Below are positions 46,519 to 58,229 of a DNA stretch of 64,000 nucleotides, one piece after another. Each line of letters opens with the position of its first letter. Position 1 is the stretch's first letter. A program made the translations under genes and the position numbers. This stretch comes from Dysidea avara (Eukaryota > Porifera > Demospongiae > Dictyoceratida > Dysideidae): the NCBI RefSeq assembly GCF_963678975.1, contig NC_089274.1, forward strand, positions 48,886,075 through 48,950,074. The letters run 5' to 3'. A model generated the notes under the pieces. It saw only the letters and a list, made by a program, of their open reading frames with translations, searched no databases and had not been told where the DNA came from.

Positions 46519-47505
46519 ATGTCGTTGAACGCAATTTCAACTCCCAGTCCAGGTTTACTGCCATTGAAACGACCGAGATCTAAAGACAGCTCAAACCAGC
46601 GCGAGAAGAAATCCAAAAGAAACAGTACTTGCCCAATATGCGATGAAGTAATTAAAGAAGCTACAAAGCACAGGAAAGGTGATGATGCAATCTATTGTGA
46701 AGGCTACTGTGACGCGTGGGTACATCGTAGATGCACTGGGTTATCAGCAACGAACTTCGCGACATTAAGAGATGCTGGCGAAGAACACACGTTCTTTTGT
46801 CTATACTGTGAGATCCAAGCGCAGAAGGCAGAAATAGACAGCTTAATGTCGACCATTACTACACTTCAAACTTCTCTAAATGATCTTAAACGCAAACTAG
46901 ACCTTGTTAATCAACCACAGCAGGCTTCTACTCAAACTGTTCGTGCTCCAGTTGTTGACAAAGTTTCAAACACTGTCTATCAAAATGCCACCAACATTGA
47001 TAGGAAATTCAACATCGTTGTGTATGGTGTAGCAGAAAATCTCCAAAATACCAACAGACAACTCCGAATGAAAAAGGACATGGAAAACGTGATGGAGGCT
47101 CTGTCTGCAACTGATATTGACATTGAACCTAGTGATATAAAAGATTTGTATCGTCTCGGCAAGTATGACCAAAAGAGTGAGCGTCCCAGACCCCTTCTGG
47201 TGAAGTTCCTTCGTTCAAACACAGCAATTGACATCCTAAGTTCTAAGTCTAAGCTTGAAGCTCCAATCTACATAAAACCTGATCTAACTCCCCAGGAGCG
47301 TCAAAAGGAACGCTTATTATTGAAGGAAAGGGGATCCCTAATTGACAATGGTACCGAACGGAGATACATCAAAATAAGAAATGATTCCTTATACCTCAAC
47401 AAGCTTCACTGCAAAGTGAGTACAGATGGTAACAAATTAGAGTATGTAACTGTATCAGCACAGCCACTTAATAATACCTCTGCCACAAGCATGGAGTCAT
47501 CCTGA
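46519..47505 (+). CDS. LINE ORF1 with PHD finger
   Basis: 328 residues. A PHD-type C4HC3 zinc finger spans about residues 38-97 (C38, C41, C60, C64, H69, C72, C94, C97). A coiled-coil segment follows (about 98-135, EIQAQKAEIDSLMSTITTLQ). Then comes an RRM-like domain (FNIVVYGVAENL, YRLGKYD, RPRPLLVKFLRS) and a basic C-terminal domain. ORF1 proteins of this kind bind the element's RNA and act as chaperones. The start at 46519 is the first ATG of the open frame. No break is seen. Confidence 0.85.
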   Translation: MSLNAISTPSPGLLPLKRPRSKDSSNQREKKSKRNSTCPICDEVIKEATKHRKGDDAIYCEGYCDAWVHRRCTGLSATNFATLRDAGEEHTFFCLYCEIQAQKAEIDSLMSTITTLQTSLNDLKRKLDLVNQPQQASTQTVRAPVVDKVSNTVYQNATNIDRKFNIVVYGVAENLQNTNRQLRMKKDMENVMEALSATDIDIEPSDIKDLYRLGKYDQKSERPRPLLVKFLRSNTAIDILSSKSKLEAPIYIKPDLTPQERQKERLLLKERGSLIDNGTERRYIKIRNDSLYLNKLHCKVSTDGNKLEYVTVSAQPLNNTSATSMESS

Positions 47506-47604
47506 CTCCCTGTTTCCACTATAACTAACTCAAATCCTGACTCAAATTCACAGGTATTTACTAACTCTACTAATAACCCAAACTCAAATAATGTATTAAG
47601 TGAT

Positions 47605-50402
47605 TTGAAACTGTCTATTGTAAATTTCTGTAGTGTTACTAACAAACGAACCCAACTTGAAGTTTTTCTGGTTACCTATGCAATTGACATCATTATAGAG
47701 ACAGAATCACATTTGAATGAATCTATTCTAAACTCTGAGGTTTTCCCAAATAATTATCAAACATACAGAAAGACAGAAACACTTCTGGTGGTGGTGTGTT
47801 TATTTCCATAAAGAGCTCTATACCATGTACACAAATTAATGACAATTCAACTATTGAAATAGTGTGGGCTCACGTTCATCTTGACAAGAACAATGACTTT
47901 ATCGTTGGCTCCTTTTACTGTCCTCCTCACTCAAGTGATACAATACTTGACAACTTGCAGTCTTCCATAGACACGATTAAGCAAAAGTATCCCCACACTC
48001 AAATCATTCTTGGAGGTGACTTTAATTGTCCAGGTATTGACTGGGAAAACAGTACACTAATAAATTCCTATGTATCATGTCACTTTCGTGAAAAACTTAT
48101 TGACTTATCACACAACTACCAACTGTCTCAGTTAGTCACCTTCCCTATAAGAGCTCAAAATGTTTTAGACTTATGCTTTACTACTAATCCTAATTCTGTG
48201 ATATCATGTGAACCACTTCCAGGCTTGAGTGACCACGACGCTGTTTTAGTATCCATCAAGATTCCTAAACGTGTAATCAAACAACATCCCAGAACTGTTT
48301 ACCTTTACAAGCTAGCTGACTGGGAAAAAATAAGAGAGGAATTATCAGACTTGTCACATGATTACTTTGAAATAAATCAAGCATCACCCCAAAGCTTAGA
48401 TGAAAATTAGTCCTTCTTCTTACAAAATTTACAAGAAATAATAAACACTCATACTCCTACCAAGAAATTAAGTACAAGAATTCACCTTCCCTGGCTGTCT
48501 TCTGCTTTAATACGACTCATACGTAAAAAGCAAAGAGTTTATAGAAGAGCAAAGCGTTATTGTCGAGATAGTGACTGGAATGAATATAAATCATTACAAA
48601 AAGAGATAGATCATAAACTAAAGTACCAACACAAATCCTACCTGACAAACCTAACTTCATCACCAGACAGTAACAAAAAGTCTTTATGGCACTACATCAA
48701 GTCACGAAAACAAGAAAACAATGGTATTAGTACATTAATAAATCCTATAAATGGTCATATCATAACCAATCCTGTGGAAAAAGCAGACACCCTCAATCAA
48801 CACTTTCAGTCTGTCTTTACATCCGAAGATAATAGTAACATTCCTGACAAAGGTCCATCCATCTTTACCTACATTTGAGATTACCGAACAAGGAGTCTAC
48901 AACTTGTTAAGTACCTGTGACACATCCAAATTCCCAGGACCTGACTCCTTGCATCCGTATGTACTGAAGGCCACAGCTGCCGAATTATCTCCCATTCTAA
49001 CTCATATTTTCAAACAATCACTAGAATCTGGTGAAGTCCCATTACAATGGAAGCATGCCTATGTCACCCCAATATTTAAAAAAGGTTCCAAAGCTCACCC
49101 AGGCAACTACCGTCCTATCTCACTCACCTCAGTAGTTTGTAAAACAATGGAGAATATCATCGTGAGTCAAATTATGAAGCATTTGGAGGACCACAATATT
49201 CTTTCAGACAACCAGTTTGGATTTAGATCAAAACATTCCTGTGAGACTCAACTACTCATTACTGTTAATGACATTGCAAAAGATATTGACAGGAACCTGC
49301 AAGTTGATGCTGCTATATTAGACTTTTCTAAAGCGTTCGACAGAGTAGCTCATTCTAGACTTCTCTACAAATTAAATTACTATGGTATAAGAGGAACTGT
49401 CTTACAGTGGCTAGAGTCCTTCCTTCATGGTCGTACCCAACAGGTTGTAGTAGAAGGCTCTAGATCTTCTACATGTCAAGTTACATCTGGTGTTCCACAA
49501 GGTTCCGTACTTGGTCCTGTGTTGTTCCTAATTTACATTAACGATATTGTAACAAACATCAAGAGTGAAATTAGATTATTTGCTGACGACATTCTACTCT
49601 TTAAAACTATAGCTACGCCCAACGATCACAGAATACTGCAAATGACTTAGATTCCTTAACACAATGGGGTAGCAACTGGCTGATGGAATTTAACATTCCC
49701 AAATGCAATATTTTACAATTTACAACCCACCACAGCAAAAGCACTTTTACATATAAAATGTCTAATATTCCATTGAATATTGTATCAGAGCACACCTATC
49801 TTGGTATCCGCCTCCATCATACACTATCATGGGAACCTCATGTTAACTATATTTGTGGAAAGGCAAACCGTCTTCTTGGATTTCTGAAAAGGAATTTATA
49901 TAATGCCCCAATACAAATCAAAGAACACTTATACAAACAATTATTGTTACCTTCTATTGAATACTGCTCAGCCATCTGGGATCCTTATCACCAAACAACA
50001 GTTAGCAAATTAGAAATGATCCAACACCGAGCTGCAAGATTTGTTCTTAATAAACCATGGCACAGATCCAGTCAACAACACAGTATTACAGATATGCTTA
50101 ATTACCTTCAATGGCCAAGTTTAAAAAGTAGGAGAAGGAATGCTAGACTTATATTATTATTCAAGATTGTAAGAAACTTACTGGTGCTACCAAACCATTG
50201 TTTACCCCAGCCAACCCCTGTATCATATACTCGTGCCAATAATCCCCTCAAATTTGCACAGCTGCAATCCAGAATTGATTTATATAAGTATTCTTTTTTG
50301 CCAAGAACAATTATTGATTGGAATAACTTGAAAATTGACAACATTGACACAATTAACCTTGACACTTTTAAGAACATTATAGATAAGCTAAACAATTTGT
50401 GA
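47605..50402 (+). pseudogene. LINE ORF2, endonuclease and RT, broken
   Basis: Apurinic-type endonuclease: NFCSVTNK near 47625, GGDFNCPGIDW near 48015 and LSDHDAV near 48225. RT: GPDSLHPYVLK, VTPIFKKGSK, YRPISLTS, QFGFRSKHSCETQL, FSKAFDRVAH, GVPQGSVLGPVLFLIYINDI and LFADDILLF. The C-terminal blocks are WDPYHQ, HRAARFVLNKPW and SFLPRTIIDWNNL. Interruptions: a frame change near 47795, a stop at 48408-48410, a frame change with a stop near 48878, and a frame change near 49645. Otherwise catalytic residues are retained, so the copy is young but inactive. Confidence 0.85.
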
Positions 50403-50472
50403 TTTGTAATGCACATTAGCGTGTTGCCCCTGGTGGGCTTTGCTAATTAATAATAATAAATAATAATAATTA

Positions 50473-52138
50473 GAAGTGTAGTAACTAACCTTTCTGATAT
50501 AGCAACTGACAATAGTCAGCATTTTTGTAGTGCAAACTAGCTCAAAGTTTTACTGCTCAGCCAACCATGCAATGACTACAACGGTTCTAACTGTACAGGT
50601 TGTATTATTAAAGGTCATGGAGGCTTGCAGTTTCTCACAAAAAAATCTTGACAGTATTGGTTAGGTGTAGCCCAAAAGCTCCTTCAATATAACTAGAAAC
50701 ACATGCTATGGAATAAGTGACCAGATTTGTAAATACCCAATGCAAGACTAAATTTTACACTATAAACCATTGATTACAATGGGTAAATTATTTGTGTATT
50801 TAAAAAATTCCATAAATTTTTAAAAATACTTTGTTCTTTGTGAAGAAAGGGTCTAATGGTAAAAACCTGGATATCATCTTACCGTATAGCAGACATTTTT
50901 GAAAAATGATGCTTGATAGCAAGTTTGAAAACTATATTTGAAACAGTGCCTTCATCACTGTGCCATGCCTTAGATAATTAGCTGGTAAGGATTCGTAAGT
51001 GAATACAAAACCTTTATATCATTGTACTGATTACCTGCAAGCTGTGAATCCAGTTACAGTGTCTGGAGCCCTGCCCCCATTATTGAAGAGGTAAACAAAG
51101 GGCAAGAACAGCCTGATCATGATCCCCTGTGGACACGCATAGACAAATGTGCAGTGCTAAATTCTGACAAAGAGTGTTTCTTGACTTACAGACACTGACT
51201 CAACAACAAGCAAATAAATGTTGTTCATGCTCTTTTAAAAAAGCAGTTCACAAATGCAGTTTGCCTACAGTCAACTTTACTATAATTTGTGACCAGATTT
51301 CACATAACCAGGCTTCCACACACACAAAATCAAACTTACGTTTTTACCAGAAATGGATTGCTAGCCTAATACACTATCATATTCCACACTGTACTTCCTT
51401 CAGGACTGGCAAGTCTGGTTTCTGTGGCAGCTTTCTTCCGACCCTGTCAAATCCACGAGTGGGAGATTGGTGCCATTGAATGGCCATGGCTTTGTGATAA
51501 TGGTGTGTAGTGAGCTGGGACTTCACAGAGAGCTCGCCAATAGTGTTCTCAGTCAATTTGGAGTGATTTGAGGGCCATGGAGAGCCCAAACTTGGCCTCT
51601 GGATTCCAATCGTCTTCTTGCTTCATTTTATACCCCTATATTGAGCCCGCCCCCCATCCTCCCACCCTATTACTATCACCTGTGATATTATTACCCGCTC
51701 GAGAAAAGCTGCCCAAAACAGGGCTAATTTTGGGTATCAGAAATGTATACACCCACTCAGTGATAGCTAGTAAATAGATGCATACTTGGTGCAAATTTTG
51801 TTTGCACAGCTGTAGGCACTGGGAAGTTATTACACAATGATTACTTAAAATCGCCATATCTCCTAAAGAAGCTTTGTGCGTCGAAGCCGGGTTTTGTCAA
51901 ATTCAGTCACATTATAAAGATTTACCAGTAAAAGTGATGACAGGTTCACAATTAGCAAACTCCAATAACTGCATGTGGTCTGTTTGCAGTGGCAGTGGCT
52001 TCAGCCCATTGTAAATGGGCAGGATCTGTGTAAGGTGTTCAAGAAGCTGGAAGAAATGAGGCTCTACCTTTATGAGAAAAACAGTCACTGACAATATTTA
52101 ACTGATTTTTATTTTGTGTGATACACTCATAGTGTACA
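50473..52138. other. No gene seen
   Basis: No exon or clear repeat. A stretch at 50881 (ACCGTATAGC) resembles one end of the 33870-34434 element, without a partner. The frames at 51174-51589 have no domain. Confidence 0.4.
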
Positions 52139-52428
52139 CAAGTACACAAAAAAAATTGGAATTTTCAACTGGAGTAGGGACCATAGCACATCGGTAAAAA
52201 GTACTGAAACTAGCTGGAGTAGTGCATGATATTAAATCACAGTAAAACAATAAGAAGTGTTATATCCTTACTGTGAATTTCCGTTATGGTATCTTGAGCA
52301 CAGTAGAGATGTAACACTTCTTATCGTTTTACTGTGATTTAATATCATGCACCACTCCCACCTTGTTTCACTACTTTTTATCGATGTGCTATGGTCCCTA
52401 CTCTAGTTGAAAATTCCTGTGTACTTGT
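52139..52428. mobile_element. Palindromic MITE (ACAAGTACACA), copy 2
   Basis: Arms of about 135 bp invert around 52275, with blocks AGTAGGGACCATAGCACAT and ATATTAAATCACAGTAAAA. Same family as 44775-45052; the arms match each other better than the two copies match. Confidence 0.75.
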
Positions 52429-52555
52429 AATGTATTAATCATAATTATATTGTTAATACTTTTCCAAAATTGTAAATATAATTCAAAAATGTATTCCTGA
52501 AGCCATTCAGGGTGCAAATGTAAATGATAAGTTAATTAACCAAATAGTTCACCAC

Positions 52556-54042
52556 TAGGCTTGAGTCTGTTATGCTCCAAAATTTGCCTATTATGCTTTT
52601 TGGCATTTCTCAATTTTCTGCCTATTATGCTTGTTTTCATGCTTTTCAGAAATGTATTATCCTTTTATTTTGTGTGCTTTTTGTACAGAGAATTCTTTGT
52701 ATGATACAATGTAAAAGTGTCACTTCAACTGCAACATAAAAATAATAGTAATATCTTGAAATTGGGATGTGCTCTAGAGTTAATAGGTATAGGGGGCATA
52801 TCTATAGTCCTCAGAAGCTATAAACATTTTGTTGTTTAGTATTTTTGTAGTTTTGTATGCAAATAATGCACCTATAAATGTAAAGCCCCACTACCACAGG
52901 TACGGGCTGAGGTGGGGGAAGGTGGGGATTTGCATCTCTGAAAATTACAATTCCCCATTTACTGGGGAAGTACTGGTGATACAACCCCCCACATACCCCG
53001 ACAAATCTCCCAGTAGCGAAACCCAGGGTTAGTCGGGCTTTGTACAATCGCTATCGCATATACGGGATCTGTCACAGTGTAGCTATTCCAGTTGTCAAGC
53101 AGGTTCTAGTGGTGACAGATAGTAAGTCAGCATCCATGAAATGCTGCATTGGTGTGCTTCTTGGACAATGACAAATCCCCACCACCTCGGGGGAAACTTA
53201 ACGATCCATTCCCCCACCAACCCCAACTTTCCCCCACTTTCAGCCCATACCTGTGGTAGTTGGGCATTACATTGATAGGCACATAATTATGTATAAAATA
53301 TTATGCATGGTTTCTGATTCTTCTGAGTTGTAGCAATTGGTATTCAAAGGACAGCAACTGCTATGTATGGAGCACCATGCCAGGAACATGTTAGCCTCCT
53401 GGGGATAAGCACTTAAAATGGTTCTTATTCTATTGCATGTGATGACTGTTATATTAGATTGTTTGACTGTTCTATTAGAGAATCTTGATTTTTTGAAACA
53501 TTTCCTGGTTTGATATTAACTCCTGTCTCACTATAGACCTGCAGAAACTTCACTATTTTCAATGTCCAGACATTCAATAGCTATAGTGACTCAACACTAA
53601 TTTTATTATCATCAGAGCTTCTATTGTATTGTCTTCCAATCGAGCTTCCAATAGTCATAATCATCATTTTATCACATTTCATTATTCAAAATCAGACGAT
53701 GAGACACATTACATATTTACCAAATTCAATGATTAAAGCTCAGCTAAACTGCTTTGCTGTGCCTTGACTAGTTGGCACGTGACTTCATGTGTCCTATAAA
53801 ACCCAAACCCACGATGAAAAGCACTCACTCCATTGAGTGTAAACACTGTACTGCATTTTTCTACTTGTTCATTTCACCATCCAAAACAGTGACTTTGCGA
53901 CTGTTATAGCAGAAGTTATACCTATAGTGGCGGAAATTAGCCCATTGTGCTCTTAATTATGTTCCATTATGCCTGCATTATGCTTTATGCTTCCATCCCC
54001 TGTTGTGCCAAGAATTATTCCAGCATAATTGACACAAGCCTA
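52556..54042. mobile_element. hAT element, TATTATGC family, 1.49 kb
   Basis: Ends TAGGCTTGAGTCTGTTATGC and the inverse of TAGGCTTGTGTCAATTATGC; exact 8-bp duplication TTCACCAC (52548-52555, 54043-54050). Subterminal TATTATGC repeats. Interior carries TGACTGTTCTATTAGAGAAT (53464) and a nested inverted-repeat element. No transposase frame. Confidence 0.9.
52871..53279. mobile_element. Nested MITE, ACTACCACAGGTA ends
   Basis: CCTATAAATGTAAAGCCCCA, then CTACCACAGGTACGGGCTGA with GTGGGGGAA is inverted at the right end (TTCCCCCAC, CAGCCCATACCTGTGGTAG). The arms are about 55 bp. No certain target duplication. Confidence 0.65.
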
Positions 54043-54050
54043 TTCACCAC

Positions 54051-55010
54051 AGAGAGGGAGAGATCAACAGCCTGGACTTCATTGGACTCATGAAGCTGTG
54101 AACAAACCTCACCAGCATATATACCAGTTGTGAAATTGACCCCTTAGGAATTAACTCTTTTACAGATTTATTGACTCTAACATCCAGTGGTTGTGGTCTA
54201 TTAATACAGTTAACTATAACACCAAAGTGATAGGGATGTTGTTATCTTTAAGGACTTCAAGCACTTGAGCCTTGAACTGATCAAATATTACCAGACAGCT
54301 CTGGTTATCTGGTAGCTTGATACTTCTGCTTTACATATGGCAGCAGAATCTCAGCAAATTAAAGTAGTCAATCCGTTGGCCCAGTGATTTTCTGTTAAGG
54401 TCATGGAAATTTATCAGTGGGAAAAGATCTTCTTGTGGTTCCCTTATGGTGGCAGAAAGTAGCCAGACATGGTGACACTTAAAACTGCAATGATTTATCT
54501 GTTATCGTCTATGCCTTCATATTTGCAACTGTTTTGCTTCCTTCTGCCTCCATGGTCCAGTTCCTAATAGGAATGTATTCCAATATGGTCCCAATTAATA
54601 ACCAAGTCATCTGGAATCTCCTCAAGCTCCATGATTGCCTTCATGTCATAGACAAATTGGGCAAGGAAGAAAAATTGTAGCCGGTTGCCTGGAGGTTAAA
54701 TATATAAACCAAATCAAATTGTGTTTCATTTTCTTCAAAATTTACATTTGATATTTTTTCCTTTATTTGTAGCTTTCCTTTTCATGAAGTTCATTCGTAT
54801 CATCAGATACCTTGCCCAGTACTTGACAATCACAATGTTTACCACTACACCATTCACTTGCAACTGCTGCAAGAATGTCTCCACATATTTAGCTCTTTAC
54901 CCAACAGTCAATGCAGTAATTTCTTGGCTTTCACCTGGTCCACACAGCGCATGTAGATACATACTTCACCTTCTAACTATGCAAGGTACTGGGAGAAAGC
55001 TTCGTTGTTG
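54051..55010 (-). pseudogene. pogo-like (DDE_1) transposase remnant
   Basis: Minus-strand translation in several frames reads, from high to low coordinates: an N-terminal helix-rich part (CGPGESQEITAL, ARYLMIRMN), then VYDMKAIMELEEIPDDLVIN and a WDHIGIH block. After these come AVLSVTMSGYFLPP, then NQSCLVIFDQFKAQVLEVLK with the D-x-F-like catalytic block, DNNIPITLVL and a RPQPLDV-like end. This order is that of pogo/Tigger-type transposases of the Tc1/mariner superfamily. Multiple frame changes and stops; no terminal repeats recognised. It abuts the right target duplication of the hAT element at 52556-54042. Confidence 0.65.
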
Positions 55011-55386
55011 ATTAGCTTGCTTTTCAGATTCCATCTTAGAAAAATGTCACATTGCTGATGTAATTACAATTTCAATTCCACTGCTGTTTTGGCAATTATG
55101 AATGCCAAATGCAACAAAAATCAGACAAATGTTTATTAAACATCAATACTTTTACATCACTGAAATTCGTCACATCGACATTATTTAAGCAATATGATTG
55201 GTGTTTTGTGATTGATGTTTCAGTATCAATCTAAAAACATTAATGATTTCATATGATCGATGTTACAGCATTGGTTCAAAACATCCATGATTATGCATAG
55301 ATCTCCGAAAATCAATGTTTTTGATTGCTTCGATCAAAAAAACATTGATTTAAATCGAGGTGACGAATTCCTGTAAACATTTCAAC
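55011..55386. other. No gene; AATCGATGTTT-like repeats
   Basis: Degenerate repeats of (A/G)AT(T/C)GATGTTT(C/A) type recur between 55130 and 55350, suggesting the end region of an unrecognised element. Confidence 0.35.
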
Positions 55387-55745
55387 CAGCGGCGGAGGAA
55401 GTAGTTGATATGAGGGGGGGCTCCGCTGGGCTGACCCAGACTTATTTCTATAGTTTGGTAAGGTGAGACCAAAAAAAAAAAAAAAAAAAAAAAAGGTCAC
55501 AACCAACTGACAAGAGTTTTCCACCTCACCAGCTACCATTTCTAGCTGATAAACTACATAAAAATCCTTACATAGCTCGCTACACACTAAGTACTTTATT
55601 AGAGTGACTGCTCTATTAGAGTATCTCGATCTTTTCAAGAAAGATAATTTCGGTGTGATATCATTCTGAGGGGGGGCTTAGCCCCCCCTCAGCAGACCGA
55701 AGGGGGGCTTTAGCCCCCTAGCCCCCCCCCTTTCCGCCGCCTATG
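55387..55745. mobile_element. Young hAT MITE (CAGCGGCGGA), copy 2
   Basis: 359 bp, exact 8-bp duplication ATTTCAAC (55379-55386, 55746-55753). It differs from the copy at 32442 by a handful of substitutions, A-run length and a small deletion before TCAAGAAAG. Same doubled CTCTATTAGAGTATCTCGAT motif. Confidence 0.9.
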
Positions 55746-55774
55746 ATTTCAACTGTGAATTTTAAAGTAGCATT

Positions 55775-56254
55775 TTAAGTGCTTCCAAATATACTCCATA
55801 AGTGCAAGCATGTGCGAGGGGTATTCTTGAAGGTGTTGGACCTTTCTGTATTGCCAAATATCTGGTATATTCCATGAATATTAGAAGATTGCACCTCATC
55901 TTCATTGCAAGTAGGTGATTTGATGCTACCCTTAGTTGATAAAAGGTACTCACTCACAGTAGAATTTTCTGTTTTGATTGCTGAGCTAGGCATTAACATT
56001 GATAAAGGCCCTTCTAGCTTTGGCAGAATTGCTTCTACTGCTTCCTGCTTTGTAGGTTCCTTGCTAGTGAAGTACTTCCATAACACTGTTTCACCATTTT
56101 CACCTTGTATAAATTTCCAAGGATCTTGTTTATACAAGCAGAAGTGATTATAACTTTTCAGTAATGACCATACAAATGTCAGACCAGCTTTATGGTTGCA
56201 ATCATCCAACAACACTATTTGCCTCACAATACTTACGGTGTACAATGGCCCCAC
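55775..56254 (-). CDS. 159-codon ORF of unknown function
   Basis: Open frame starting MGPLYTVSIVRQIVLLDD, with QDPWKFIQGENGETVLWKYF and a Ser/Pro-rich later part. No family recognised. Part of it (the QDPWKF region, 56100-56140) reappears inverted at 57515-57550 next to a large inverted repeat, so the ORF may belong to a mobile element. Its 3' end is close to the MITE at 55387-55745, which may have altered the original end. Confidence 0.35.
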   Translation of the reverse strand: MGPLYTVSIVRQIVLLDDCNHKAGLTFVWSLLKSYNHFCLYKQDPWKFIQGENGETVLWKYFTSKEPTKQEAVEAILPKLEGPLSMLMPSSAIKTENSTVSEYLLSTKGSIKSPTCNEDEVQSSNIHGIYQIFGNTERSNTFKNTPRTCLHLWSIFGST

Positions 56255-56269
56255 ATGGTTAGTTAATCT

Positions 56270-56645
56270 CCTAGCAAGAGAACATTACTACCCATTTCTG
56301 CTATCGAAGCTGCTACTCTAGATAATTTTACTAATCAACTACGTAAGTTATTAATTGTATAACTATATTATCGTAACTTTTTTTTTTTTCTTTTTATTGT
56401 AATATATGCACTATAACTCACTGATTGATTATAACTAGCAATTATATGTATGTACTGTATGCTGTAACTTATTATTTATGAATAGTAATTATAATCAACA
56501 CATGCACTGTTTATTATTAGTAACTGTAACATACACATTGTAGCATACATACTTTAACTTATTGATTGTAACGTGTTCTGTGATTTACATTCTAGGCAAA
56601 CCAGCTGTGCTGCCTGCCTAGTAATTAATAATAAAAGAAGAAAAG
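56270..56645 (+). pseudogene. LINE 3' end remnant
   Basis: A short frame resembling a LINE C-terminus (DNFTNQLRKL) is followed by AT-rich 3' UTR. It ends with a hairpin (CTAGGCA, then TGCCTAG) and AATTAATAATAAAAG tail, as in CR1/L2-type 3' ends. Confidence 0.5.
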
Positions 56646-56769
56646 AAAAGAACATTACTATAACATCAACTAGAGTAACAATGCAGGTGAGAACCATGCA
56701 CAGCCTACACACAACCGACTAATATCAGACCAAACAAGGAAATGGGTGGCAATCTTGCTAATTGGTTGG

Positions 56770-57520
56770 TAAATACCTGATGCCGACAATACATATTCCC
56801 ATTCTTTCACATGCCAACAAATAATCACATTCCTGTCATAGGAATGATCATAATATAGATTATCCTTTACTACTCCAATTCTTTCTACTTGTAGCCTAGC
56901 TGAATATTGTGGCTATTCAATGAAACACCAAAGATTGCTAATAGTTTATGCATGGGAAAAAACTAATTTACTATTAACATCATTTGCATGCATTCAAATA
57001 TTTCAGCTGAAATAATTAATCCCCTGCTATATTATCCTTGCCTTTACCTGCTGCATCCAGCTACGTATACCCCAGTTTCTTGTAACAGAAACATGACAAG
57101 TGTAATAGATCTATAATGAAGTGTCTAACTATACTTCAGGCAAGTGTTCGCCACGGGGTAGAGGCTCAGCCGTGGGTAAGCAGGGAACAAATTTTCTTCT
57201 TTACATTCATTGATTTAAGCAAGTACATACTAGTCCTGTACATTCCACTAGTGACCAATTGAGAACAGTGGTGTGATCATAGAATAATTAATTAGGATTG
57301 TGATAGATTTAATGTAAAACATTTCATTAATTTCCATGATAGATTTATTAGCAATCTTTGGTGTTTAATTGAATAGCCACAATATTCAGCTAGGCTACAA
57401 GCAGAAAAGAATTGGAGCAGAAAATGGATAATCTATAATTATAATGATTTTATGACAGGAATATGGTTATTCATTGGCATGTGAAAGAATAGGAATACGA
57501 ATGGCAATGTATATTGTTGT
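56770..57520. repeat. Large imperfect inverted repeat
   Basis: The left arm about 56795-56945 (TCTTTCACATGCCAACAAAT, GTAGCCTAGCTGAATATTGTGG, AAGATTGCTAATAG in order) is inverted at about 57350-57500. A further inverted match links 56100-56140 with 57515-57550. Possibly a foldback element or two inverted copies of one repeat. Confidence 0.6.
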
Positions 57521-57765
57521 CTTGTATAAACAAGATCCTTGGAAATTTATATTTCCATAGCTTTTGCTAAAATTTACTGATCCATTAAAAATAGGTGGTT
57601 TAGACACAGCACTTTCCATCCAGCTAGCTACTTCAAGAAATTGTAAAAATGTATGGGAAAATAGATGTTGGGACATTAAGGATTAATATTTTTGCTGTCT
57701 TGCATGAACATAAACAGCAGATAGCTTTTGCAGCACATTCTTTAGCATGTATTTTTGCTCAATAG

Positions 57766-58025
57766 TTAGCACTGGACAGAGCAGCAGGAGTAGCTATTAA
57801 AGGGAAAGCAGCAATAGCAAAACCAGGTGGAGGAGCAACAAGTTGCTGGTAGTATAGCATCAAGTTGTACGTATGTAGCTAGTACAAAGTAGTAGCAGCC
57901 AGCAGTAGCTATACATGCAGCAGGGGTATAGCTAGGAGAAGGAACAGCAGTAGTAGCAGTAGCAGCAGCAGCTAGGATGCAGCAGTAGCAACAGAAATAG
58001 CAGCAGCATGCAGTATGCATGCATT
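57766..58025. repeat. GCA/GTA-rich simple repeat
   Basis: Irregular AGCAGTAGC and CAGCAGC repeats. The minus-strand frame with many Cys, Ala and Tyr is a product of the repeat, not a gene. Confidence 0.8.
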
Positions 58026-58229
58026 TTCACACGGATGCCTAGGGAAATGTGTTCGGGAAACAGGAGTACCCTGAGAAACACGTAGTCTAACTATGACATA
58101 GACAGCCGGACACTGCCACCTGCAAACTTTTTTCTGTAGAAATGAACCATACATGCATGTAGCTGGTGCTTGTTAATCCAGTAGCAGTTACTTAACTATT
58201 GTGACATAGACTAGGTCCTAGATTCACAA

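Larger units (their letters stand above)
46519..50472 (+). mobile_element. Near-complete CR1/L2-like LINE
   Basis: Two-ORF non-LTR retrotransposon: ORF1 (46519-47505), ORF2 (about 47605-50402) and a short 3' UTR with TTTGCTAATTAATAATAATA as tail. The layout (PHD-finger ORF1; endonuclease plus RT ORF2; TAA-type tail) fits the CR1/L2 group. ORF1 is intact and ORF2 carries about four breaks. It lies in the presumed gene B intron in the same orientation. Confidence 0.9.

Noticed and set aside
57766-58020. Cysteine-rich secreted peptide on the minus strand
   Set aside because: The frame is created by GCA/GTA simple repeats; composition follows the repeat and there is no signal or splice support.
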